Of a stretch of DNA of 10,243 bases, positions 1 through 7,399 are shown piece after piece (position 1 is the stretch's first letter; each line of letters begins with the position of its first letter). Source of the DNA: Ulvibacterium sp039819225 (GTDB lineage Bacteria > Bacteroidota > Bacteroidia > Flavobacteriales > Flavobacteriaceae); the NCBI GenBank assembly GCA_039819225.1, contig JBCBSN010000166.1, positions 1 through 10,243 of the forward strand, given 5' to 3'. The notes under the pieces were generated by a model, which was given only the letters and a program-made list of their open reading frames with translations, made no database searches and was not told the origin of the DNA. The translations under genes and the position numbers were made by a program.

Positions 1-1329
1 GGAACGATACAATTCCGAAGCACCGAGGAAATTGCGGGTTCCGATCTATGGATAGGATGCGAAGTGTTGGATCGGGACTATGCGGACTATGATGCGTATA
101 AGGACTATTTGCCACAATTGGGTGCCAAAAAGGCAAGGCTCCAAAGCGGTTGGGCCAAAACGGAAAAGGAAAAAGGGGTCTATGATTTTAAATGGCTGGA
201 TGCTATTGTGGATGACCTTATTTCCAAAAAAATTGAACCCTGGATGCAAATTTCCTACGGCAATCCGCTTTATCCCGGAGGTGGTGGCATAAGCTTGGGA
301 GAGGGTCTGCCAACATCGGAAGAGGCATTACAAGCTTGGGAAAACTATACCAGGGCCCTTGTAAAACACTTTCAAGGCCGCGTAAGCGAATGGGAAATAT
401 GGAACGAGGCAGATCATGGGTACAACAAAAGCTCGGGATTGGAATATGCCAATCTATACTATCGCACGGCCAAAGTGGTGAGGGCCGTACAGCCCAATGC
501 CAAACTATTGGCATTGTCCATGGCCGGAATAAACAAACCAAAATTTGTAAAGGATTTTTTAGATTTCCTAAAGGAGAAGGATGCCATCCACTTAGTGGAT
601 GTGGTTACCTTTCACGGGTACCTGGCGAATCCGGATCAGGGCTTTCACTATATAGATTCCCTCAAAAACCTGACCCATACCTATGACCCCTCCATTGCGT
701 TTTGGCAAGGGGAAACGGGATGCCCGTCTACGCTAGCCACATCGGGAGCGTTAAAGCAATATCCCTGGTCCGAAAAACTTCAGGCCAAATGGTCGCTCCG
801 CAGGGCATTGGCCCATTTGGGAAGGGGGTATCCCTATCTCCATTTTACCATTAGTGAATATGTATACGACCGTGAGTTGTTTTCCGGATTAAACAGCAAG
901 GGACTACTAAAGATAAACCCGGACAAATCCATTGCCTACGCTAAACCAGCTTACTATGCCTATCAAAATTTGACCGCATTGTTGGATCATGACTATACTC
1001 TGGATACCACATTTTCCTATGAGACCAAGTCGGACTATCACATGTCTGCTTTTTCCTGGAAGCATAAACAGTCCGGTAACATGGTCGCGATTTGGCTGGA
1101 CGGCTCCAAACCTACTGAAAACGATTGGTACATCCCCCTTGATTTTCAATTCAACGGTATTTCATTTAAGGATCCCGTAGTGGTGGATACCAGGACGGGC
1201 GAAGTTTTTGAATTTCCCCCTGATCAATATAAGGTGTCGGAAAAGGGAACTGAGTTTAAAAACATACCAGTATATGACTCTCCCCTAATTATTCTGGACC
1301 GAACCAATGCACCGATTAAAAACTTATAG
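1..1329 (+). CDS. Clan GH-A glycoside hydrolase, GH39-like (5' end missing)
   Basis: This gene is cut by the left edge. The frame is open from base 1, so the GTG at 64 is an internal Val and not a start; 442 residues are visible. The fold reads as a (beta/alpha)8 retaining glycosidase of clan GH-A. The motif WEIWNEADH carries the likely acid/base Glu at visible residue 136 (bases 406-408), and FWQGETG carries the likely nucleophile Glu at residue 238 (712-714). The opening strands, with LGAKKARLQSGW and YDFKWLDAIVDDL, resemble GH39 xylosidase/iduronidase-type enzymes. After about residue 330 a C-terminal beta-domain follows, as is common in GH39. The nucleophile context (GETG) differs from the usual GH39 TEF/TEY-like motif, so the family is not certain and another GH-A family is possible. 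Any signal peptide lies outside the window. The next gene starts 4 bases after its stop, consistent with one transcript. The substrate cannot be read from the sequence. Confidence 0.8.
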   Translation, partial: GTIQFRSTEEIAGSDLWIGCEVLDRDYADYDAYKDYLPQLGAKKARLQSGWAKTEKEKGVYDFKWLDAIVDDLISKKIEPWMQISYGNPLYPGGGGISLGEGLPTSEEALQAWENYTRALVKHFQGRVSEWEIWNEADHGYNKSSGLEYANLYYRTAKVVRAVQPNAKLLALSMAGINKPKFVKDFLDFLKEKDAIHLVDVVTFHGYLANPDQGFHYIDSLKNLTHTYDPSIAFWQGETGCPSTLATSGALKQYPWSEKLQAKWSLRRALAHLGRGYPYLHFTISEYVYDRELFSGLNSKGLLKINPDKSIAYAKPAYYAYQNLTALLDHDYTLDTTFSYETKSDYHMSAFSWKHKQSGNMVAIWLDGSKPTENDWYIPLDFQFNGISFKDPVVVDTRTGEVFEFPPDQYKVSEKGTEFKNIPVYDSPLIILDRTNAPIKNL

Positions 1330-1333
1330 CACA

Positions 1334-2728
1334 ATGCGTATTCAATACAAAAAGAAAATGCCCGGAAAAATTATGGTAAGAACGGTATGCATGACCATGA
1401 TGATTATTTGTCATTTTGGTACGGCCCAAAAAACCAAAAAACCCAATATCATCTACATCATGACCGATCAGCAATCGGCCAATGCCATGTCGTGCACAGG
1501 GAATCTTGAACTCGCCACCCCGGCCATGGATGGCTTGGCCAAAGATGGCATATTGTATGAACATGCCTATTGTACCTTCCCCATCTGTTCCCCTGCAAGG
1601 GCCAGTATGATGACCGGTCTAATGCCCCACCGAACAGGAAACAATGCAAACAATGTGGGCATTCCGGATTCCATATTACCCAATACCCTGGCCCATACTT
1701 TGCAACGGAACGGATATGAAACGTTCTATGGAGGAAAATGGCACTTACCCAGCTACACTATAAAAGAGGGCCAAGGTTTTGAGATCATCACGGACTTTGG
1801 GGACGACGATCTGGCGGAAAGCGCTATAGACTATATAGAAAAAAAGCACAGCCGTCCCTTCTTTATGGTACTGTCCTTTGATAATCCTCACAACATTTGT
1901 GAGTTCGCACGAAATCAACCCCTCCCCTGGGGAGAGGTCAACGTCCCGAACGATTCCAGGGAACTTCCCAATCTGCCCAAAAATTTTGGGATACCCGAAT
2001 TTGAACCGGACATTATCCGGGACTATCAGGCAGAACGTCCTAGGGTATTCCCTACCTTCTCATACACCCCTAACGATTGGCGTATATACAGACATGCCTA
2101 CAACAGATTGGTGGAAAAGGTGGACCTCGAAATCCAAAAGATTATCGAGGCACTCAAGGATAATGGTTATTATGAGGAATCGCTCATCATTTTTTCCAGT
2201 GATCACGGGGATGGCCAAGGGGCCCATCAATGGAACCAGAAAACCATTCTTTATGAAGAATCCATTAATGTACCCCTTATCCTTAAACTACCCAATTCCA
2301 AGCACGCAGGGAAACAAGTTTCCATGCCTGTATCAGTTGGGTTAGATCTGTTCCCTACAATTTCCGAGTTTACAGGGATAAGGGCTCCCAAAGGGCTGGA
2401 GGGCTTCAACCTTCTTGAATGGATAAATGACCAAGATAAGGAACGCCCCCCAGTGTTCGTGGAAACGCTAATGGACGTTCCCGAAATCATCGTGAACAGA
2501 AAGTACTACGGCTATGCGATACTAAAAGGGAACCTAAAATATATCGGTTACAGTCAGGGTAAACATCGGGAACAACTGTTCAACCTTGAAAATGACCCAG
2601 GTGAGATGGTGAATCTAGCAGTAGAATCAAGATATGATGACACGCTAAAGGAGTTCCGTAAGCTTTTGTTGGATTGGATGGTAAAAACGGATGCCCCTGG
2701 CTTAAGGGCATATAAGTACTACAACTAA
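1334..2728 (+). CDS. Secreted S1-family sulfatase (formylglycine-dependent)
   Basis: The protein hydrolyses sulfate esters, probably on a glycan in the periplasm. Numbered from ATG 1334 (464 aa), it has the type I sulfatase signature CSPAR, with Cys85 (bases 1586-1588) expected to be oxidised to formylglycine and Arg89 following. The Ca-site residues are Asp45-Gln46 (MTDQQ) and Asp290-His291 (SSDHGD). Other expected active-site residues are Lys135 and His137 (GGKWHLP), His186 (DNPHN) and Lys303 (QWNQKTILYEES). The length is normal for the family. The N-terminus is basic, followed by a short hydrophobic stretch ending FGTA-Q, a probable signal peptidase I site after Ala31. ATG 1334 is preferred because it gives a 4-base gap. 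ATG 1307 (overlapping the previous gene), 1358 and 1373 also give a usable signal. No anaerobic maturase or formylglycine-generating enzyme is in the window. The S1 subfamily and sulfate position cannot be assigned by eye. Confidence 0.95.
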   Translation: MRIQYKKKMPGKIMVRTVCMTMMIICHFGTAQKTKKPNIIYIMTDQQSANAMSCTGNLELATPAMDGLAKDGILYEHAYCTFPICSPARASMMTGLMPHRTGNNANNVGIPDSILPNTLAHTLQRNGYETFYGGKWHLPSYTIKEGQGFEIITDFGDDDLAESAIDYIEKKHSRPFFMVLSFDNPHNICEFARNQPLPWGEVNVPNDSRELPNLPKNFGIPEFEPDIIRDYQAERPRVFPTFSYTPNDWRIYRHAYNRLVEKVDLEIQKIIEALKDNGYYEESLIIFSSDHGDGQGAHQWNQKTILYEESINVPLILKLPNSKHAGKQVSMPVSVGLDLFPTISEFTGIRAPKGLEGFNLLEWINDQDKERPPVFVETLMDVPEIIVNRKYYGYAILKGNLKYIGYSQGKHREQLFNLENDPGEMVNLAVESRYDDTLKEFRKLLLDWMVKTDAPGLRAYKYYN

Positions 2729-2773
2729 AAACGAAACGATATCAAAACTGGAAATTATAACGGAAAAACAAAA

Positions 2774-4165
2774 ATGAGACTACGATTTTTTGAAGGTTTA
2801 AGTGCTTTTTTAGTGGGTGTGTTCGGTGTCGTTCCCGTACTCCATGGACAGGTAAGATCGGAAGTAATTGGGGAAAAGGCCCTAGTGGAACATTACCGCT
2901 TTGCCGGCGATTTTAGGGAAGAAAGTATGTGGAGTGCGCTCTATGCCGCCAAAAACGGGAAGATCTATATTGGACTTTGCACCCATGCGGAAGCAGCACA
3001 TTTTTATGAATTTGACCCTGCAACCGAGAGGATGCGGCATATTGTAGACCTTACGGAGTTGCACAACGAACGGGGGGAAGCCATTAATACAAATGGGAAG
3101 ATACATGTACGCATGGGCGAGGACGAGCAGGGCAACATCTATTTTGCGGGACTCAATGAGGATACGGGGCCAGAGGTTATAGATCCTTCTAGCTACAAAG
3201 GCGCTTTCTGGTACCGATATAACCCCAAATCGGACAAGGTGGAAGTGCTGGATATGATCAGTCCCCACTTTGGATTGCTGGGCATGGTCTATGACAACAA
3301 CTATAATCGATTGTACGGCCTTGCAGAAGATGGGCATCTTTATATGTATGATATTGCCGGGGATTATACCCGGGATCTGGGCAAGGTAGACGACTGGGAT
3401 ATCTGCAGAACGATTTTTGCCGACGACAAAGGAAATGTATACGGTTCCTTTCCAGTGGCCCAGATCTGGAAATATGACCCCGTAAAGGACAGGGTTATCG
3501 ATTTTCCCAATATACGGCTGGAATATGACATGCGGGTCCTGCCGAGAACCATGTCGAAGCCCATGATCGACAGAAAGGTTATCTGGCGTGTAATCGAATG
3601 GGATCCCGTGGATAAGGTCGCCTATGGTATCGTAGGGGGAAATTCCATGCTTTTTAAATACGATGTGCACAAGGGCACGGAGGGAGAAATAGAGTACATT
3701 ACCCCTTTGACGGCCCCGGAATACTGGAATGCGGAGAACCCAAGAACAGTTCCCTTTGCAACGTTGGCACTTACCATTTCCAAAGATCGAATAATTTACT
3801 ATGCCCCTACGGGTTCCAGTTCTTTCGACTATGTAGGCACTTCATGGGATGTGAAGGATGAAGAAGAATTTCAGGCAAAGATGTCCGGAGGGTATTTTCC
3901 TCCGGTATCCTATCTCATCTCCTATAACCTAAAGACCAAAGTACGCCGATCGTTGGGCAAGATAGTTACCAAAGAAGGTAACCTGGCCTATGGCCTTGGC
4001 GGTGCCTGTACCGGGACCAAGGATGGTAGAATCTACTTCGTTGGGGCCATTGAGGAGAAAAACAAGGATAAAGTAGTTGGGGAGGTGGGAAGAAGATGGC
4101 CCTTTAGCATGGGACTTATCGCCTATGATCCCAACGGGATAAATGCAAACGCAAACAATCAATAA
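2774..4165 (+). CDS. Secreted seven-bladed beta-propeller protein A (possible carbohydrate-active enzyme)
   Basis: A 463-aa protein of unknown function. The N-terminus is a signal peptide (hydrophobic residues 9-23, likely cut after LHG-25). The rest is built from a repeat in which a strand of type x-I-Y-x-G is followed by h-x-x-Y-D-P. I count seven: KIYIG 63/FYEFDP 77; NIYFAG 121/FWYRYNP 145; LYGLA 180/LYMYDI 189; NVYGS 221/IWKYDP 231; AYGIVG 283/LFKYDV 293; IIYYAP 340/LISYNL 381; IYFVGA 420/LIAYDP 448. That indicates a seven-bladed propeller. A longer insertion lies in blade 6 (about 346-378). His111 and Arg212 occupy the same blade positions as His100 and Arg245 of the next protein. Known secreted propeller CAZymes include lyase families PL22, PL24, PL25 and PL42; membership of any is not shown here. 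Its start lies 45 bases after the sulfatase stop, behind an A-rich stretch. A pure binding role is also possible. Confidence 0.85.
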   Translation: MRLRFFEGLSAFLVGVFGVVPVLHGQVRSEVIGEKALVEHYRFAGDFREESMWSALYAAKNGKIYIGLCTHAEAAHFYEFDPATERMRHIVDLTELHNERGEAINTNGKIHVRMGEDEQGNIYFAGLNEDTGPEVIDPSSYKGAFWYRYNPKSDKVEVLDMISPHFGLLGMVYDNNYNRLYGLAEDGHLYMYDIAGDYTRDLGKVDDWDICRTIFADDKGNVYGSFPVAQIWKYDPVKDRVIDFPNIRLEYDMRVLPRTMSKPMIDRKVIWRVIEWDPVDKVAYGIVGGNSMLFKYDVHKGTEGEIEYITPLTAPEYWNAENPRTVPFATLALTISKDRIIYYAPTGSSSFDYVGTSWDVKDEEEFQAKMSGGYFPPVSYLISYNLKTKVRRSLGKIVTKEGNLAYGLGGACTGTKDGRIYFVGAIEEKNKDKVVGEVGRRWPFSMGLIAYDPNGINANANNQ

Positions 4166-4170
4166 GCCAT

Positions 4171-5487
4171 ATGAGATACAACATATTCCTACGTATTTTG
4201 GTCATAATGCTGCTCCTCCCTTTCGCGGGCCGGGCACAAAAAAATGTAAATCCCCACTTTGAGGCCCACCGTTTGGATTTCCGTGATTTGGGTTACCCCG
4301 CGGCAACACTTATACCCGCGGACGATTCGCCCATAGCGGCCTTACTGGCACATTCCAATGGCAAGGTCTATGGAGCCACCTCCGGCAAACAATCGTTCCT
4401 TTTCGTATTCGACCCTTTGACCAATAAAGTATATCCCTTGGGTAAAATACCGGAAAGCATTGGGGTCCATAATGGCCTGGTAGAAGGAAAAAAGGGTCTA
4501 ATATACATTGGCACAGGTATGAACGAGTTGGAATTGATCAATCTATCCAAGGATGTACCCTATGGCCGCAGAACGATCGAGAACCACTTATGGAACGAGA
4601 TCAAGAATAAGTACAAAGGGTTTGAAGGAGGCAAAATCTTTGTCTACGATCCTACCGTCGGGGATAAGGAGGTATACCTGCCCGATGATTTTGCCAAGGT
4701 AAGGGATTTGGGTGTTCCCATTACCGGCAATTCCGTCTATGCCATGAGCATGAACGGGGAAAAGGATAGGATTTATGGCATTTCGTATCCGGACGCACAT
4801 TTTTTTGAGTTCGATATGAAAACCGGAAAAATGATCGATCATGGGGCGTGGCTTACCACCAAGTCCTATGCCGGCCCCGAACGAAGTTGGCGCTCCGTTC
4901 CGCGCGCATTGGTATGCCTATCCAATGGCAGGGTACTATCTTCCGGGGACCACGGCTTGATCCACTACTTTGATCCGGGGGACAAGAAGATCCATAAGAC
5001 ACAAATTCGGATTCCCGGCGAGTACTGGATAACCCAAAAATACGAGGCCTATCCCGTAGCGGAACAACTGTTGCTGCAACCTGACGGTAGCGTTTTGGGG
5101 GGCACCAGCGACGGTTTTGTTTTTCAAATAGACAGTATGGCCAACCATCTAAAGGTAATCGGGAAACCTATGGTGGAACGCAGGATACGGGCAATGACCC
5201 TTGGGGATGATCAACAATTATATATGATATGTGGGGAAAAGACCAATGTATGCCGAATGTTTTCGTACGACCTGTCCGATACGGACAAAGGTTTCCTGGA
5301 TTATGGTGTTTTGGGAGTGGACCGAAGTCCGTATTACGCGAAAATCGGGTATCAATTCGATGCCATGTGTACGGCAGCCGATGGCACCATTTTTATAGGG
5401 GAAAGCGATCGACGGGCAAAACTCTTTTTTTACGTCCCGGGAGGCAATATAGTACCCGGTGTCCTGAACCCCACAAACCCAAGATAG
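4171..5487 (+). CDS. Secreted seven-bladed beta-propeller protein B (paralogue-like to A)
   Basis: A 438-aa protein of unknown function, 5 bases downstream of propeller A. The signal peptide is clear (residues 5-19 hydrophobic, cut near GRA-23). Seven strand repeats are visible: KVYGAT 65/FLFVFDP 76; IYIGTG 111/KIFVYDP 155; RIYGISY 200/FFEFDM 211; RVLSSGD 254/LIHYFDP 263; SVLGGTS 307/FVFQID 316; LYMICGE 350/MFSYDL 363; TIFIGES 406/LFFYVPG 418. The order and spacing of blades match protein A. His100 lies 12 residues before the blade 2 strand Tyr, as His111 does in A, and Arg245 lies 10 residues before the blade 4 strand Val, as Arg212 does in A. A long insertion in blade 2 (about 117-154) could shape a substrate cleft. 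The two proteins look anciently related rather than freshly duplicated, since identity outside strand motifs is low. The next gene begins one base after its stop. Confidence 0.85.
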   Translation: MRYNIFLRILVIMLLLPFAGRAQKNVNPHFEAHRLDFRDLGYPAATLIPADDSPIAALLAHSNGKVYGATSGKQSFLFVFDPLTNKVYPLGKIPESIGVHNGLVEGKKGLIYIGTGMNELELINLSKDVPYGRRTIENHLWNEIKNKYKGFEGGKIFVYDPTVGDKEVYLPDDFAKVRDLGVPITGNSVYAMSMNGEKDRIYGISYPDAHFFEFDMKTGKMIDHGAWLTTKSYAGPERSWRSVPRALVCLSNGRVLSSGDHGLIHYFDPGDKKIHKTQIRIPGEYWITQKYEAYPVAEQLLLQPDGSVLGGTSDGFVFQIDSMANHLKVIGKPMVERRIRAMTLGDDQQLYMICGEKTNVCRMFSYDLSDTDKGFLDYGVLGVDRSPYYAKIGYQFDAMCTAADGTIFIGESDRRAKLFFYVPGGNIVPGVLNPTNPR

Positions 5488-5488
5488 T

Positions 5489-6211
5489 ATGCATTTGGTT
5501 ATTAGAAACCGATTTCTTTTTGTGGGCGGCCTACTCTGTGGTTTGATGTTCGCCTGTAAAGGACAACCCCCGGAAAGCGAGGCCAGGATTATTTCGGTCT
5601 ACAACAAAACTATGGCCCCATTGAAATTTACCGATTCCAAATGGCAAAGCGAATTGTCCGTGCAGATCAGTGGAGCGGCGGAAAAAAGCGAGAACCAATT
5701 GACCGTACTGTCCGAATGGAACGAGGATACGCTCGTCTTCTTTTTTAAAGTACACGACATCGATTTAAGGGCTTATCAACATCAAAAAGACCACCCACGG
5801 CTGTACCTGGACGATATGGTGGAGGTACTGATCGACACACAATACGAAAGGGACAGTTGCTGGTCGCGAACCCATATTATATATCATGTCAATCTTTTGG
5901 GGACAAAGAAGGACGACCGTGGCTCCCAAACTTGTGAGACAAATCCTGAATGGGATGGAAAGGCAAAAATCTCGCATGGGGTGATAGGGACTTTGAACGA
6001 TACCACGGATGTTGACACGGGCTATATGGTCTCCTTGTTTTTTCCGTGGGATGAAATCGAAAGAAGGCCCAAAGAAGGACTTGTCATGGGGATAAATTTT
6101 GCCAATGGCGACAATGATGGCAAAGGCCGTCAGCTTTATGACTGGGTGGGCGCATGGCCCATGCGGTCGCCCCAAGTATTTGGGGAATTGCTCTTGTCCC
6201 AGAAGCAGTAA
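5489..6211 (+). CDS. Lipoprotein with CBM9-like carbohydrate-binding domain
   Basis: A 240-aa protein that probably binds sugar at the cell envelope. A short basic start and hydrophobic segment lead to LMFAC, a slightly atypical lipobox with Cys23 as the likely lipidated residue. There is no clear acidic surface-export signal after the Cys, so periplasmic-facing anchoring is as likely as surface exposure. Residues about 44-236 form one beta-sandwich of the carbohydrate-binding family 9-like type: DSKWQ near 49-53, SEWNEDTLVFFFKVHD 75-90, the typical LYLDDMVEVLID 105-116, GYMVSLFFPWDEI 178-190 and GINFANGDND 201-210. There is no catalytic domain, and the protein is little longer than the domain itself. 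The ATG lies one base after the stop of propeller B (TAG-T-ATG), so translation is probably coupled. Given its neighbours it may hold the glycan or an oligosaccharide for the hydrolases. The ligand is unknown. Confidence 0.8.
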   Translation: MHLVIRNRFLFVGGLLCGLMFACKGQPPESEARIISVYNKTMAPLKFTDSKWQSELSVQISGAAEKSENQLTVLSEWNEDTLVFFFKVHDIDLRAYQHQKDHPRLYLDDMVEVLIDTQYERDSCWSRTHIIYHVNLLGTKKDDRGSQTCETNPEWDGKAKISHGVIGTLNDTTDVDTGYMVSLFFPWDEIERRPKEGLVMGINFANGDNDGKGRQLYDWVGAWPMRSPQVFGELLLSQKQ

Positions 6212-6237
6212 ACCATAGCAGGAACAAAATGTAAACA

Positions 6238-7347
6238 ATGATGATTAAAGAAAACAACTTCAAAATTGGGACTCGTACAAAACGGATGGTGCTCTTGTCC
6301 CTGTTACTGGCTCTTAATGCCTTTCATACAGTCATTTGGGCACAAACACAGAAAGAAGAGGGAATCCCGGTTATCTACTCCAGCGATTTATGGGATCCTC
6401 ATGGCGATCCCGATGATCATTTTGATTTGGCCACCTTGTTCTCCATTAAAAATCTGGACATCAGGGCGGTTATTATCGACTATACCATGCAAGCCAATGT
6501 AAAAAGGACAAAGGTGGAAAAGGAGCCCAACTTAGAGGTCGTAGAAAAAGTGACACGCCTTTTTGACCGTAAGGCGGTTTCGGTGGAAGCCGGGCTCCAA
6601 AGTCCGTTACAATCCACCAAGGACAAAGGTTTGGATTATCCCCAGGCAGAACAAAAGGCAATAGCGCTTATAATGAGGCAGTTAAAGGAAGTGCCGGACA
6701 AAAGCGCCTTTATCATTACTACGGGATCCGTTAGGGATATTTGTGCCGCTTTTAACCGTAATCCCAGGCTATTTCACGAAAAGGTAAAAAAAGTTATTAT
6801 TTCCGTGGGCGACTCCTTTGGCTACGCTGGTATTGAGGACACCAATACGGCAAAGGACGTGGAAGCCTGGAAGTGTCTTATGACATCAGGATTACCTATA
6901 GATTGGATGCCCACAAACCCGTCCAAAAGAAGGGGAGGCCCATCCAGATTTGTATCCTACTGGTTGTTTTTTCAACCTAGGTTATTACAGCAAAGCCCAG
7001 AAAAAATTCGACAATTTTTTGCCTCCGAAAGAATACGATCGGATCATAAGACCATGCGCCCCATGTGGTCTACCCCCGCCTTCATCGAATCGGCCGGTTT
7101 ACAATGCTATCAAATAGACGATGAACTGGGGTGGATGTCCCCTACCGAGGCCCAAGACCGTCCAAAAGCAAAAATGGTTGCGCCCTACAGTTTTGTTCCC
7201 ATAGAATTTTCGCTTGACGATGAAGGTGTGGCCGTTTGGAAAGAGGCCGGGGAAGGTATGGGAACGAATATCAGGGTTTTCAGGATAAACGATTACTATC
7301 TGTACAATGAGTCCATGTTCCAATTTCTGGTTCAGCAGTTTAAGTAA
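6238..7347 (+). CDS. Secreted nucleoside-hydrolase-fold protein
   Basis: A 369-aa protein related to inosine/uridine-preferring nucleoside hydrolases, which cleave N-ribosides using a Ca-bound Asp cluster. A basic start and hydrophobic stretch (19-35) end at IWA-Q, a probable signal peptidase I site. Family landmarks in order: an Asp-rich N-terminal loop at 50-63 (DPHGDPDDHFD, for the usual DxDPGxDD); FIITTGSVRDICAAF at 158-172, for the usual ATGPLTNLA; VIISVGDSF at 186-194; and DTNTAKDVEAWKCL at 201-214 followed by SGLPIDWMP, which matches the usual EFNxxxDPEAA and SGLPITxVP, so Asn203 would be the sugar-binding Asn. The usual C-terminal His-Asp is not visible; the matching stretch appears to be RPMWSTPAF (274-282). 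Substrate and even activity are therefore uncertain. Tandem ATGs at 6238 and 6241 are equally good starts. The secreted location is notable, since classical members are cytoplasmic. Confidence 0.75.
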   Translation: MMIKENNFKIGTRTKRMVLLSLLLALNAFHTVIWAQTQKEEGIPVIYSSDLWDPHGDPDDHFDLATLFSIKNLDIRAVIIDYTMQANVKRTKVEKEPNLEVVEKVTRLFDRKAVSVEAGLQSPLQSTKDKGLDYPQAEQKAIALIMRQLKEVPDKSAFIITTGSVRDICAAFNRNPRLFHEKVKKVIISVGDSFGYAGIEDTNTAKDVEAWKCLMTSGLPIDWMPTNPSKRRGGPSRFVSYWLFFQPRLLQQSPEKIRQFFASERIRSDHKTMRPMWSTPAFIESAGLQCYQIDDELGWMSPTEAQDRPKAKMVAPYSFVPIEFSLDDEGVAVWKEAGEGMGTNIRVFRINDYYLYNESMFQFLVQQFK

Positions 7348-7399
7348 CTCCAATAAAACCCATATGCCATTCAAGAAAATCAACTATAAAAGATAGTAT
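7348..7399 (+). other. Intergenic gap with a 10-codon mini-ORF
   Basis: The gap between the nucleoside-hydrolase-like gene and the transporter is 52 bases, one of the longer internal gaps. It contains ATG 7364 to TAG 7394-7396, encoding MPFKKINYKR. Its stop is three bases before the transporter ATG, and its own start has the CATATG context used at 4171, 8420 and 10184. It may be chance, or it may couple translation into the transporter. No hairpin terminator is seen, so the transcript probably continues. Confidence 0.25.

Noticed and set aside
64..66. GTG as the start of the first gene
   Set aside because: The frame is open and protein-like from base 1 (for example GSDLWIGCEVLDRDY), so the gene starts upstream of the window and this GTG is an internal Val.
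1307..1309. Upstream ATG for the sulfatase, overlapping the previous gene by 23 bases
   Set aside because: Possible but less likely. ATG 1334 gives a basic N-terminus followed by a good signal peptide with only a 4-base gap.
2882..3670. 262-codon reading frame on the minus strand
   Set aside because: It lies wholly inside the coding sequence of propeller A, which has a signal peptide and seven clear repeats. The antisense translation shows no recognisable domain, so it is a shadow.
2774..5487. Recent tandem duplication of one propeller gene
   Set aside because: The blade layout matches, but residues outside the strand motifs differ widely, insertions sit in different blades, and no long identical DNA is seen.
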